DNA of 9,363 bases from positions 1 to 9,363 of the forward strand of contig CAKQMM010000027.1 in assembly GCA_934254755.1 (NCBI GenBank), in the 5' to 3' direction. Positions 1 to 7,051 of this stretch are shown here, piece after piece. Within the stretch, counting starts at the first letter, position 1. Each line of letters begins with the position of its first letter. The position numbers and the translations under genes are program-made. The notes under the pieces are model-generated. The model searched no databases and was not told the origin of the DNA. It saw only the letters and a list, made by a program, of their open reading frames with translations. This DNA comes from an uncultured Clostridia bacterium. GTDB lineage: Bacteria; Bacillota; Clostridia; Christensenellales; Borkfalkiaceae.

Positions 1-90
1 CTTATCGGCAACGGAGTTCAACCAAAAAACAAGTAACAATACAGTACGGACAAGCAATTAAGGATAGGGTTTATTTAGAACTCAGCCAAT

Positions 91-250
91 CTTTCCGACA
101 AAACCTTGCGGTTTTGCCACCTTCCTTTAACAAGGACGGCAGGTTCCCCCTTTTTAACAAGCGGGGCGGGGCGAATTGCTTAATATCCGTGCGGGCAAAA
201 CGGCACGTAGCCGAACGGGGTTCTATTCTCGCCAGGCTAAATGCAAAAAA
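91..250. repeat. Hairpin-rich intergenic repeat element (putative)
   Basis: Three hairpins stand in a row. The first is CAAAACC, loop TTGC, GGTTTTG at 99-116 (7 bp, perfect). The second is CCTTCCTT, loop TAAC, AAGGACGG at 120-139 (8 bp, one mismatch). The third is CCCCCTT, loop TTTAAC, AAGCGGGG at 146-166 (7 bp, one bulged C). The second and third share a TTTAACAAG core followed by a G-rich arm, so they look like diverged copies of one unit. Pairs of such hairpins built on a C-rich arm, TTTAACAAG and a G-rich arm resemble dispersed non-coding repeats common in gut Clostridia genomes; that resemblance is from memory and untested. The right boundary is uncertain: composition changes near 250, where the A-rich leader of the first gene begins. 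No transposase lies nearby, so this would be a non-autonomous element. Confidence 0.5.
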
Positions 251-262
251 CTAATTGGGAAA

Positions 263-3200
263 ATGAGAAAGATGAAATTACGCAAAATTATAGCATCGGC
301 AACACTTTCGGTTTGTTTGGCAACGTCTGCGGTAATCGCAACGACAAGCCTTAACAAAACGGGCGCATACGCCGCTACTCAGAACGTTGACACGAGCGGT
401 ATTGTTTCCACCGTTATAAAAAGCGGCAACAATGCGGCTGTTTCGTACGGCGAAAACTCCGACGGAACCGGCAAGGCTTTTACCGGTCTTAAACTGACGG
501 GTTCGAGCGGCGCGAAGTTCGATTTAGGCACGATTGATTTAAGTAAATCGTACTGGAACGGCGTCGATATGACTTACGGCACCGAAAAACCCGCGTCCGG
601 GTTATCCGCTGCGGCTAAAGCCGAAATGGAGCTTAAAGACGGTTCGGAAACGGGCGATTACAATAAATTTTTATATGACGAATCTACCGAAAGCGTCAGC
701 GGCAAGTATTATAACGGCTCGGATACTTACGCAAACTTTATAGCGTTTGCGTTCGCTCCGCACGTCAATAGATATAATAAAACCCCTACCGATTCTACTT
801 TAAACAGGAACTACAAAGAGCTGGAAAATTTCACCGTAACGCTTACCGACGTAAACGACAGCTCGAACTTCATTATAATTAACTCGGCCGAGCAAAGCGA
901 CAACAACCTTAACGGCAGAAACTTGCTTGTTCGCGGCAATAACCAAAAACTTGCGGGTATGCGTAAGTTTTCTTCCGGCGGTCCGCGTATTTACAACGGG
1001 CTTCGCGTAACAATGTACGACGCGGGCAGTGCAGATCAGATACCTTACGAGCTTTGCTACAAACAGAACTGGTCGGCGACGAGCGCGGCGGAACGCAACC
1101 CCGCGATATACAGCCCCAACGGTTCTAGCGCGGCGGGCACCATAGCGGGTACCTGGCTTATCCGTAAATTCGCGAAAACGAGCTATGTTGACAACAACGT
1201 TAACGATACCGCGGCGTGGAACGGGTTTTCGAGCAGCAAAGTAAACGTTACCGTAACTTTCAATAACGTCAGAACGCTCACCGATATGAACGACGATTCC
1301 CTTTCCAACAACGGCGTTACTTCGCTTGTTATTACGAGCCTTGGCGGATACGATTTAACTCAGTCCACTCAAGAAATAGACCTTTCCGCGGGCAGCGAGC
1401 TTAAAGCGAGCGGCAAAAACCCCGAGATGGTTGCTTTCAATTCGGAAATAAGCGTATACGCGCCTAACAACACTCACAGATTCGGCGCGACCGTTGCGAC
1501 GGACGCCACCACCAAAGTTTTGTTTGCGGATAGAGAAATCGCAAACCTTACTTACGGTTCGGACGGCGTTTCCACCGCTAAACTCACTTTGAACAAAGAG
1601 GGCGTTTACGTCTTAAAACATACTGTCGGCGACAAAGTCCTTACCGAGCAAATCAGGTGCGAAAGCGGCGACAAATACAGCGTTGCCACGATTGCAAGCG
1701 ATTTTGAGAACAGCGACGGCGCAACCGCGGCTTACGGCGCGAAAACCGTTACCAACGTCGGCGGCAAAGACTACTACCTTAATAATAAAGAAGAAGCCAA
1801 AAAGACCTATAAAGGTTTGGTTTTGACCGGCGGCAGCAACGCAACCTTTAAATACGATAAAGCGATAGACGTAAGTTACTTCCGCTGGAACGGCGTAAAT
1901 AACTTCAACAGTCTTTTCGAGTTTGCAATCACCCCCGACGGCAACACCCGCGGCAAAGCGGCTAAAAAAGATAATAGCGGCGACTGGACCATTGCGATAG
2001 GCGACTTAAAAAGCATCACCTTTATTCTCGAAGACGCGGAAGATTCTTCTAAGAAAGTAACCCTTACTTATAGCGGGAGCGAAATCACCGAAGACCAATC
2101 CGTTGAAAAATCTACCGTAAAAGCGGCGGCAAACGGACAGAAAGAAGCTGCGTTCCGCGCCGTGGGCCCCGGTGCTAAAACCAACACTTACCAAGGCTTC
2201 GTTCCTAAGGAAACGGGCTTCAACGGCAACGTAAAAGAGCCTACAAAAGTTATTTACGACAATTCTAAAAAGAGCATATACTCTAACGTCGTGTTCCAGA
2301 CCTATACCGGCGACAGTTACCTTAGCAACGGCGAGACCGGGTTCGGCGACGCATGGGACGGCTTTACGAGCGGTAAAGTTAAATTGACCGTTCAGTTCGG
2401 CACGCTCTTTGCGGAAAACGAAGAGCTTGCCTTGTCCGATATTTACAAGGAACCGTTAGGCATAGCCAAAGAGACCAAAGCCACCGCATACCGCGTTGAA
2501 GGTAGCGGCGAACTTACCCAAACCAGCATAGTTTTAACGAGCCTTGCGGGCTTAGACCTTACGAACGAAGAGTTTGCCGTCACGCACGAAAACGATATCG
2601 TAACCTACAAAAATCAAGGCGACGATACTTTGTTCAACCCCGAAAACAAGAGGGCCACGGTAAACGACGAGATTAAGTTCCCCAACGTCGAACAATACAA
2701 CTCTCTTAGCGGCAAGGTTGACTTTGAGGGCGCGTACAAGTTTATCGACCCGAACAATGAAGTTATCATGTCGGGCGAATATGCCGACAATATCACCGTT
2801 TCCTCCGAAGCGCTTAAAAATCACGGCCGCGGCGAATATACGTATATACTTACCAGCGCATACAACGTGACTTACGAAGTTAAATACGCCGTCGGCGCGA
2901 TATTGACGGCGGAAATAAACGAACACGCAGACCTTTATTTAAACGGCAAAAAATATAGCGACGGCGACGAAGTTGTCGTGTTTAACGACGATATATCCGT
3001 TCGCGTAGAACTTAACGAAGGCTATCAAATCGACGGCTACTCTATCGACGAAAAAGAATTTAGCCAAAATAACGCCGCTTTCTATCTTTCCGCTTCCGAA
3101 ATAACCGCAAGCAACATTTTAAAGCTTGCCGTTTCGGCGACCGAATACAAGATAGGCTTTAAGTTCTTTGACGAAACCGTTGACGCTATCGCCGACCAGA

Positions 3201-3841
3201 TATTCACGGTCGAGACCCGCGCCGACAACGAGAAAAACGCGCTTGTCGTTCCTACGGTTGAGGGTAAATCTTTCACCGGTTGGTTCTTAAACGGCAAGAA
3301 AATAAATTCCGTTAAAGACTTGGAACTCAAAAACTATATTAAAGAAGACGAATATCACGACAACAGGCTTATCGGCGCGTTCGGCGAAAAGAGAACGACG
3401 GTAACTTACATCGTTGACGGCGAAACTTCTTACGGCTACAAATTCGACGGCGCCGCTTTTGAAAAATACGTTCCGCAAAAAGACGGTTACGTATTCGAGG
3501 GCTGGTTCGACGAGAACGATAACGAAGTAAACCTTGCCAACGTCACCGCTGACGTTAAGGTTTACGCGAAGTTCACCCCCGCGGGCGGAATACCCGTCGG
3601 CGATAAAGAAGAAGCGGGCGTCATCGACGGCGAAGCGAACGTTATCGACGCGGAAATCAAAGAACCTTATTATATAGGCGTGGTCGAACTCGTTTCGTTC
3701 GGATTAGCGGCTTTAGGCTTAGCGGGCGCGATAGTCGGGCTTATACTCTTCCTTAAAAAGAAGAAAGCGGGCGCGGCTCAAGGCATAGCTGACGGTGTGG
3801 AAGCAAACGCCGACGAAATTAACGAAGAAAAGGGAGAGTAA
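263..3841 (+). CDS. Large exported, membrane-anchored modular surface protein (two copies of a ~300-aa module, Ig-like segments, two Flg_new repeats)
   Basis: The protein is 1192 aa, numbered from the ATG at 263. It has a signal peptide at 1-38 (basic MRKMKLRK, hydrophobic core, likely cleavage near AYA-A). Module A (47-366) and module B (472-767) are homologous: AFTGLKLTGSSGAKFDL against TYKGLVLTGGSNATFKY near the start, WNGFSSSKVNVTVTF against WDGFTSGKVKLTVQF, then TSLVITSLGGYDLT against TSIVLTSLAGLDLT at the end. Each is followed by an Ig-like beta segment (about 372-465 and 772-878). Next come a beta-rich stretch, two Listeria-Bacteroides (Flg_new) repeats (961-1040 and 1045-1104, with GWF motifs), a membrane helix (about 1144-1164), KKKK and a short charged tail. 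No LPXTG motif is present, so anchoring is by the helix with the body outside. The start is uncertain. ATG 263 and ATG 272 (MKLRKII) both give a good signal peptide but have weak ribosome binding sites. A TTG at 176 is also in frame, but its extension is repeat DNA. The family is unknown to me; glycan binding or adhesion is inference. Confidence 0.85.
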   Translation: MRKMKLRKIIASATLSVCLATSAVIATTSLNKTGAYAATQNVDTSGIVSTVIKSGNNAAVSYGENSDGTGKAFTGLKLTGSSGAKFDLGTIDLSKSYWNGVDMTYGTEKPASGLSAAAKAEMELKDGSETGDYNKFLYDESTESVSGKYYNGSDTYANFIAFAFAPHVNRYNKTPTDSTLNRNYKELENFTVTLTDVNDSSNFIIINSAEQSDNNLNGRNLLVRGNNQKLAGMRKFSSGGPRIYNGLRVTMYDAGSADQIPYELCYKQNWSATSAAERNPAIYSPNGSSAAGTIAGTWLIRKFAKTSYVDNNVNDTAAWNGFSSSKVNVTVTFNNVRTLTDMNDDSLSNNGVTSLVITSLGGYDLTQSTQEIDLSAGSELKASGKNPEMVAFNSEISVYAPNNTHRFGATVATDATTKVLFADREIANLTYGSDGVSTAKLTLNKEGVYVLKHTVGDKVLTEQIRCESGDKYSVATIASDFENSDGATAAYGAKTVTNVGGKDYYLNNKEEAKKTYKGLVLTGGSNATFKYDKAIDVSYFRWNGVNNFNSLFEFAITPDGNTRGKAAKKDNSGDWTIAIGDLKSITFILEDAEDSSKKVTLTYSGSEITEDQSVEKSTVKAAANGQKEAAFRAVGPGAKTNTYQGFVPKETGFNGNVKEPTKVIYDNSKKSIYSNVVFQTYTGDSYLSNGETGFGDAWDGFTSGKVKLTVQFGTLFAENEELALSDIYKEPLGIAKETKATAYRVEGSGELTQTSIVLTSLAGLDLTNEEFAVTHENDIVTYKNQGDDTLFNPENKRATVNDEIKFPNVEQYNSLSGKVDFEGAYKFIDPNNEVIMSGEYADNITVSSEALKNHGRGEYTYILTSAYNVTYEVKYAVGAILTAEINEHADLYLNGKKYSDGDEVVVFNDDISVRVELNEGYQIDGYSIDEKEFSQNNAAFYLSASEITASNILKLAVSATEYKIGFKFFDETVDAIADQIFTVETRADNEKNALVVPTVEGKSFTGWFLNGKKINSVKDLELKNYIKEDEYHDNRLIGAFGEKRTTVTYIVDGETSYGYKFDGAAFEKYVPQKDGYVFEGWFDENDNEVNLANVTADVKVYAKFTPAGGIPVGDKEEAGVIDGEANVIDAEIKEPYYIGVVELVSFGLAALGLAGAIVGLILFLKKKKAGAAQGIADGVEANADEINEEKGE
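401..1360 (+). repeat. Module A of the surface-protein module family
   Basis: This is the first of three related protein modules encoded in the window. Landmarks in order are GLKLTG, a FDLGTIDLSKSYWNGV stretch, FAFAPHVN, the strand pair ENFTVTLTDV and NFIIINSA, GTWLIRKF, AAWNGFSSSKVNVTVTF and TSLVITSLGGYDLT. The alternating hydrophobic pattern suggests a beta sandwich. Boundaries are approximate. Repetition is at protein level; I see no long identical DNA stretch shared with module B, so the duplication is old. Confidence 0.7.
1676..2563 (+). repeat. Module B of the surface-protein module family
   Basis: This is the second copy in the same protein. Its landmarks line up with module A: GLVLTGGSNATF, FRWNGVNN, FEFAITPDG, LKSITFILEDAEDSSKKVTL, DAWDGFTSGKVKLTVQF and TSIVLTSLAGLDLT. 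It differs mostly in the loops between these points. Like module A it is followed directly by an Ig-like segment, so the unit that duplicated was probably module plus Ig domain. Confidence 0.7.
3143..3574 (+). repeat. Two tandem Listeria-Bacteroides (Flg_new / InlB B-type) repeats
   Basis: Two repeat units lie near the C-terminus of the first surface protein, at 3143-3382 and 3395-3574. Each begins with a beta strand (IGFKFF; TVTYIVDG) and carries the signature of this family: a glycine or proline turn, then F-x-GW-F and an N-G-K or D-E-N turn (FTGWFLNGKK; YVFEGWFDEND). The second ends with VKVYAKFTP, the usual end of the repeat. The first has extra residues between the GWF motif and its last strand. 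The family is a small beta-grasp-like fold found as stalk or spacer in surface proteins. Confidence 0.75.
3831..3838 (+). promoter_or_regulatory. Ribosome binding site of the second surface-protein gene, inside the end of the first
   Basis: AGGGAGAG lies within the last codons of the upstream gene, with GGAG seven bases before the ATG at 3844. The upstream stop codon (3839-3841) is only two bases from that start. Ribosomes ending the first protein can restart at once, which favours matched production of the two proteins. Confidence 0.7.
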
Positions 3842-3843
3842 GA

Positions 3844-6800
3844 ATGATGAAGAAAATTAAATTCTCTAAAAAATTAGGTTTATTCGCACTCTCTATGGTA
3901 ACTGCGGCGTCTATCGGGGTCGCGGCGGTAACTGCCGCCCCCGTACGCGTAAACGCGGCTTACGATTATAAAGAGACCCCTAAGTCGGACGAGTATATTG
4001 CTTCTTTGTTCGAAGTAAAAGGCGGCGGCATCACCGTTACCCCCGGGTATTCGTGCGAGGCGGACGACAAAGTTTCGCCAAGCAGTAACGGAAACGGCGT
4101 TTTGCTTACCTTCGCCTTTGGGACGAAAGCGGAAACTTCTTCCGTAGAAATAACCAAAACCTTCAAGGTTGGCGAACTTAAAAAGGCTATAACCGTTCTC
4201 CCCCTCGTAAACGAAGCGGGCGCGGCGGGCCTCAGCAGTTCATTCAGCGAATTAGAAATCGAAATTTACGAAAAGTCTAACGGCAGCGAAACGGAAGCAA
4301 ACGTCGTTACCATAGCCATGAAACCGAACTCGAACTGGGTCGGCGGCAACCAAAGCGCAACGGCGGTTAAAGCGACGAGAGCGGTTACCCCTTTGGTTAA
4401 TCAAACTTTTGCGGGTTACAACTTATCTTCGCACGATAGGCTTACGAATACCCCCTATAAGGGAGTTAAGTACTTGCGTAAGTTCGATAACGCTTTCTAC
4501 ACCAACGCGGGCTTTACCGGCGGTAAGGGCAGCGTTGAAGCAAGAGACATAACCTTCGGCTATCTCGAAGAAGACGGAAACGTTTTCGTCTTGACCGACA
4601 GACCCGCTAACGGCGGCTTAGGCTACGCAGGTAACGACGAAGCGGTAAAAGGTCTCAGCGTTATCCGTAACTTGAACGAAGATACGAACGCTCGGTTCGT
4701 CGATAAAGAAGGCGCGAATAACGACTTTGCGAACGCGCTCGGCAGCGACCAGACTTTCGACGGCTTTACCGAAAACGCAGACCTTCACATAAGGATAAAA
4801 GCGACCGGTAACGTTCAGAACGCAAGGCTCGTCGTTTCAAACATTGCGGGCGAGGATTTATCTTCCCCGATAAAGGTTGAAGGCGCGGCGTATAAAGCGG
4901 TAGTAAATAAACCCTACACTTTGCCCGTAGTTAAATCTTTCTTTAAAAAAGCGGAGGGCGAGGCGTTTGAAGGGACTTACACCGTTTACGGACCCGACGG
5001 CGAAATCGTCACCGAAAAAGACAGCGAAGGTACCGTAATTAAAGAAGAAAAAGATATCGCGTACTCAGAACACGCGACTTTCACTCCGAAAGCGGTGGGC
5101 GCGTACAAAATCGTTTACAGCGTGAAAGACGCCGAGGATAATAAGTACGAAGGTTATTATCGCTTCGAGGCGATAGAGTCCGCAACGCTTAAATTCACGC
5201 AACTCCCCAAAGAGCGCAACGGGTTCAACACCACGCGCGGAAGCGAGTTCGATTTGGGCGCGGCGGCAACCTCTACCGTATACGACGAGGGCTCGGACAA
5301 CACTAAAGTTTCCGTTGAGGTTCTCTATTACGGCGCAAGTTACGAAAACACCGTAACGGTAGAAAAAAGCATTGACGACGTCGGCACCAGCTATCCCTAC
5401 GTGTTTAAAAACGCGGGTAAATACAGGCTTGTTTACCGCGCGTACGACGAAGCGGGCAACGAATTATACTTCGGCGACAAACAGTTTAAACCCGACCTCA
5501 GCAAAGAGGTAACGATAAACTGCGTAGAACTCGAAATAAAGAACCTTTACAGTTCGCTTACCATTCAGAAATATAACGATTGGGCTTACGGCGTTCAAAC
5601 CGAAACCGTTAAGATAAACCGCGATGTAGTTAAATTCTTCAATAACGACTACGGCAGAAACTTCTGGGGCGAAGAAGCGGCGAACGCTAAGTGCACGATG
5701 AAAGTTAAAGCCCCGGGCGCGGTTGCAAACGAAAACGGCGCGGACGAGAACGGCTTCGTAACTTTCACCGAGAGTGAGCTCGTGAACGGCTACAGTTTCG
5801 GCAAAAAGTTCGGCTTATACGAATTCACTTACGAATTAGCTTACAATCTTAAAGACGGTTCGGGCACGGACGGCGTCACCGAAGAGTTCAAGATAAACTT
5901 GCTTGACGACCAGGCTCCCGAAATTTATCTTATCGACAGCGAGTACGTTTACGGCGCAGTAGGGCTTGAAAGCCAAAACGGCAAAAACTTCGTTTATAAC
6001 GTAACCGTCGGCTCCAAAATTAAATTCGGCGCGCTCCGCGCGGAAGATAAAGTAGGCGTTAAGTTCGACTACACTAAAGACATCAAGCTCGATAAGATTT
6101 TAAACGGCAAAACCACCCCCGTAAGCGATTATAACGCCGAAAACGGCGCGTACGAATTAAAAGACGCGTTTAAAGAGGACGATAACGGCGTTATTTACAG
6201 GTTCAGCGTTCAGGAAGAAGACGGCACCGGCAGCGACAGCATAACCGTTACCTTCAAAGTTCAAAAATCCTTTATAACCGTAGATTACGACAAAGTTATA
6301 AACGCAACTTACGGCACGGGCGAAACCGTTAAATTCAACGGCTTCAACGTTCTCAACGAAAAATCGGAACTCGTTTCCGCAACGAAGAGCATCTCCGTTT
6401 TAAGAAAGGGCGACGAGGCTACCGTTATCGCAAACGGCGCGGGCGACTATAAGTTCGTTTTGTCGGGCGAATACGTTATAACCTTCAAAGCGGAATACGA
6501 CGGAGCGAAAGCGGAAAAATCGTACAACGTAACCGTACTTGATAAAACCGCGCCCGAAATAACCGTTAAGGGCAGCGTCGTTAAAAAAGGCGTTAAAGGC
6601 GAGGGCGTTTCAGTACCCGAATTCAGCGGCAGCGATTTAGAGTCTTCTGCAAGCGCTACCATTAAAGTGGTGAACGCCGCGGGCGAAGAAATCAACGTGT
6701 TCGAGGGCAAATTCGTTCCCACCGAAGCGGGCACCTACACCGTGACCATAACGGCGGTTGACGAAGCGGGCAACGTGAACGCTTACTCGTATACCGTAGA

Positions 6801-6981
6801 AGTTGCGGAAGAAGCAATTAAAAGCTTCCCGCTCTTCAGAGTACTCGGATTCACTATCGGCGGCGTGCTTATAGCGGCGGCGGCAGCGTTATTCGTTCTT
6901 ACCTTTGCGGTTAAGAAGAAACCCGTTTCAGAACTCGACGGCGAAGAACCTGAAAGCGACGAAAAAGACGACCTTAATTGA
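3844..6981 (+). CDS. Large exported, membrane-anchored Ig-like surface protein with one copy of the shared module
   Basis: The protein is 1045 aa. It has a signal peptide at 1-38 (MMKKIKFSKK, hydrophobic core, likely cleavage after VNA). Module C (50-340) is a diverged copy of the modules in the upstream protein: GVLLTFAFG near the start, ITVLPLVNE with SELEIEIYE in the middle, FDGFTENADLHIRIKA and ARLVVSNIAGEDLS at the end. About six Ig-like beta domains follow (roughly 342-445, 446-560, 561-686, 687-807, 808-899, 900-988). Several carry DEAGN turns or a D-x-x-AP-E-I linker, typical of bacterial Ig-like and DUF5011-type repeats. A membrane helix at about 998-1022, KKK and an acidic tail (EEPESDEKDD) end the protein; no LPXTG motif is seen. 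Two ATGs (3844, 3847) are possible and differ by one residue. It starts two bases after the upstream stop, so the two are probably co-translated partners. The outer part likely forms a stalk with module C at the tip. The function is not known; adhesion or glycan capture is inference. Confidence 0.88.
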   Translation: MMKKIKFSKKLGLFALSMVTAASIGVAAVTAAPVRVNAAYDYKETPKSDEYIASLFEVKGGGITVTPGYSCEADDKVSPSSNGNGVLLTFAFGTKAETSSVEITKTFKVGELKKAITVLPLVNEAGAAGLSSSFSELEIEIYEKSNGSETEANVVTIAMKPNSNWVGGNQSATAVKATRAVTPLVNQTFAGYNLSSHDRLTNTPYKGVKYLRKFDNAFYTNAGFTGGKGSVEARDITFGYLEEDGNVFVLTDRPANGGLGYAGNDEAVKGLSVIRNLNEDTNARFVDKEGANNDFANALGSDQTFDGFTENADLHIRIKATGNVQNARLVVSNIAGEDLSSPIKVEGAAYKAVVNKPYTLPVVKSFFKKAEGEAFEGTYTVYGPDGEIVTEKDSEGTVIKEEKDIAYSEHATFTPKAVGAYKIVYSVKDAEDNKYEGYYRFEAIESATLKFTQLPKERNGFNTTRGSEFDLGAAATSTVYDEGSDNTKVSVEVLYYGASYENTVTVEKSIDDVGTSYPYVFKNAGKYRLVYRAYDEAGNELYFGDKQFKPDLSKEVTINCVELEIKNLYSSLTIQKYNDWAYGVQTETVKINRDVVKFFNNDYGRNFWGEEAANAKCTMKVKAPGAVANENGADENGFVTFTESELVNGYSFGKKFGLYEFTYELAYNLKDGSGTDGVTEEFKINLLDDQAPEIYLIDSEYVYGAVGLESQNGKNFVYNVTVGSKIKFGALRAEDKVGVKFDYTKDIKLDKILNGKTTPVSDYNAENGAYELKDAFKEDDNGVIYRFSVQEEDGTGSDSITVTFKVQKSFITVDYDKVINATYGTGETVKFNGFNVLNEKSELVSATKSISVLRKGDEATVIANGAGDYKFVLSGEYVITFKAEYDGAKAEKSYNVTVLDKTAPEITVKGSVVKKGVKGEGVSVPEFSGSDLESSASATIKVVNAAGEEINVFEGKFVPTEAGTYTVTITAVDEAGNVNAYSYTVEVAEEAIKSFPLFRVLGFTIGGVLIAAAAALFVLTFAVKKKPVSELDGEEPESDEKDDLN
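3991..4863 (+). repeat. Module C of the surface-protein module family
   Basis: This is the third and most diverged copy, at the N-terminus of the second surface protein. The end is clearest: ARLVVSNIAGEDLS matches TSIVLTSLAGLDLT and TSLVITSLGGYDLT, and it is preceded by FDGFTENADLHIRIKA, which matches WDGFTSGKVKLTVQF. The Trp of the WNG/WDG motif is Phe here. As in the other protein, an Ig-like domain follows directly. Boundaries are approximate. Confidence 0.55.
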
Positions 6982-6997
6982 TTTGTCAATAATTTAA

Positions 6998-7027
6998 GCC
7001 TTGCCGTAGGGTAAAATGCGGCAAGGC
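6998..7027 (+). promoter_or_regulatory. Strong intergenic hairpin without a U-tract (possible mRNA stabiliser, processing site or attenuator)
   Basis: GCCTTGCCG pairs perfectly with CGGCAAGGC (9 bp, mostly G-C) across a 12-base loop. The stem is followed by GCTAATATAATAAGG and not by a run of T, so it is a poor intrinsic terminator. It sits in the only sizeable gap of the operon, between the surface proteins and the substrate-binding protein gene. In many sugar-import operons, hairpins at this kind of junction protect one part of the transcript or allow partial termination, so that the binding protein is made at a different level. That role is inferred here. Confidence 0.6.
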
Positions 7028-7051
7028 GGCTAATATAATAAGGAGAAAAAA

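Noticed and set aside
17..45. Weak promoter TTCAAC, 17 bases, TACAGT
   Set aside because: Only about half of the -35 box and four of six -10 bases match; such pairs are common by chance.
2552..2926. 124-codon open frame on the minus strand
   Set aside because: It is opposite module B and the Ig-like segment of the first surface protein; no recognisable domain, and composition typical of an antisense shadow.
6998..7030. Intrinsic terminator after the second surface-protein gene
   Set aside because: The stem is strong, but the following bases are GGCTAATATAATAAGG with no T-run, and the next gene is close and same-stranded. A regulatory hairpin is the better call.
7034..7039. TATAAT as a -10 promoter box before the binding-protein gene
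   Set aside because: No -35 box lies 16-18 bases upstream, and the box sits directly against the ribosome binding site, leaving no room for a normal leader.
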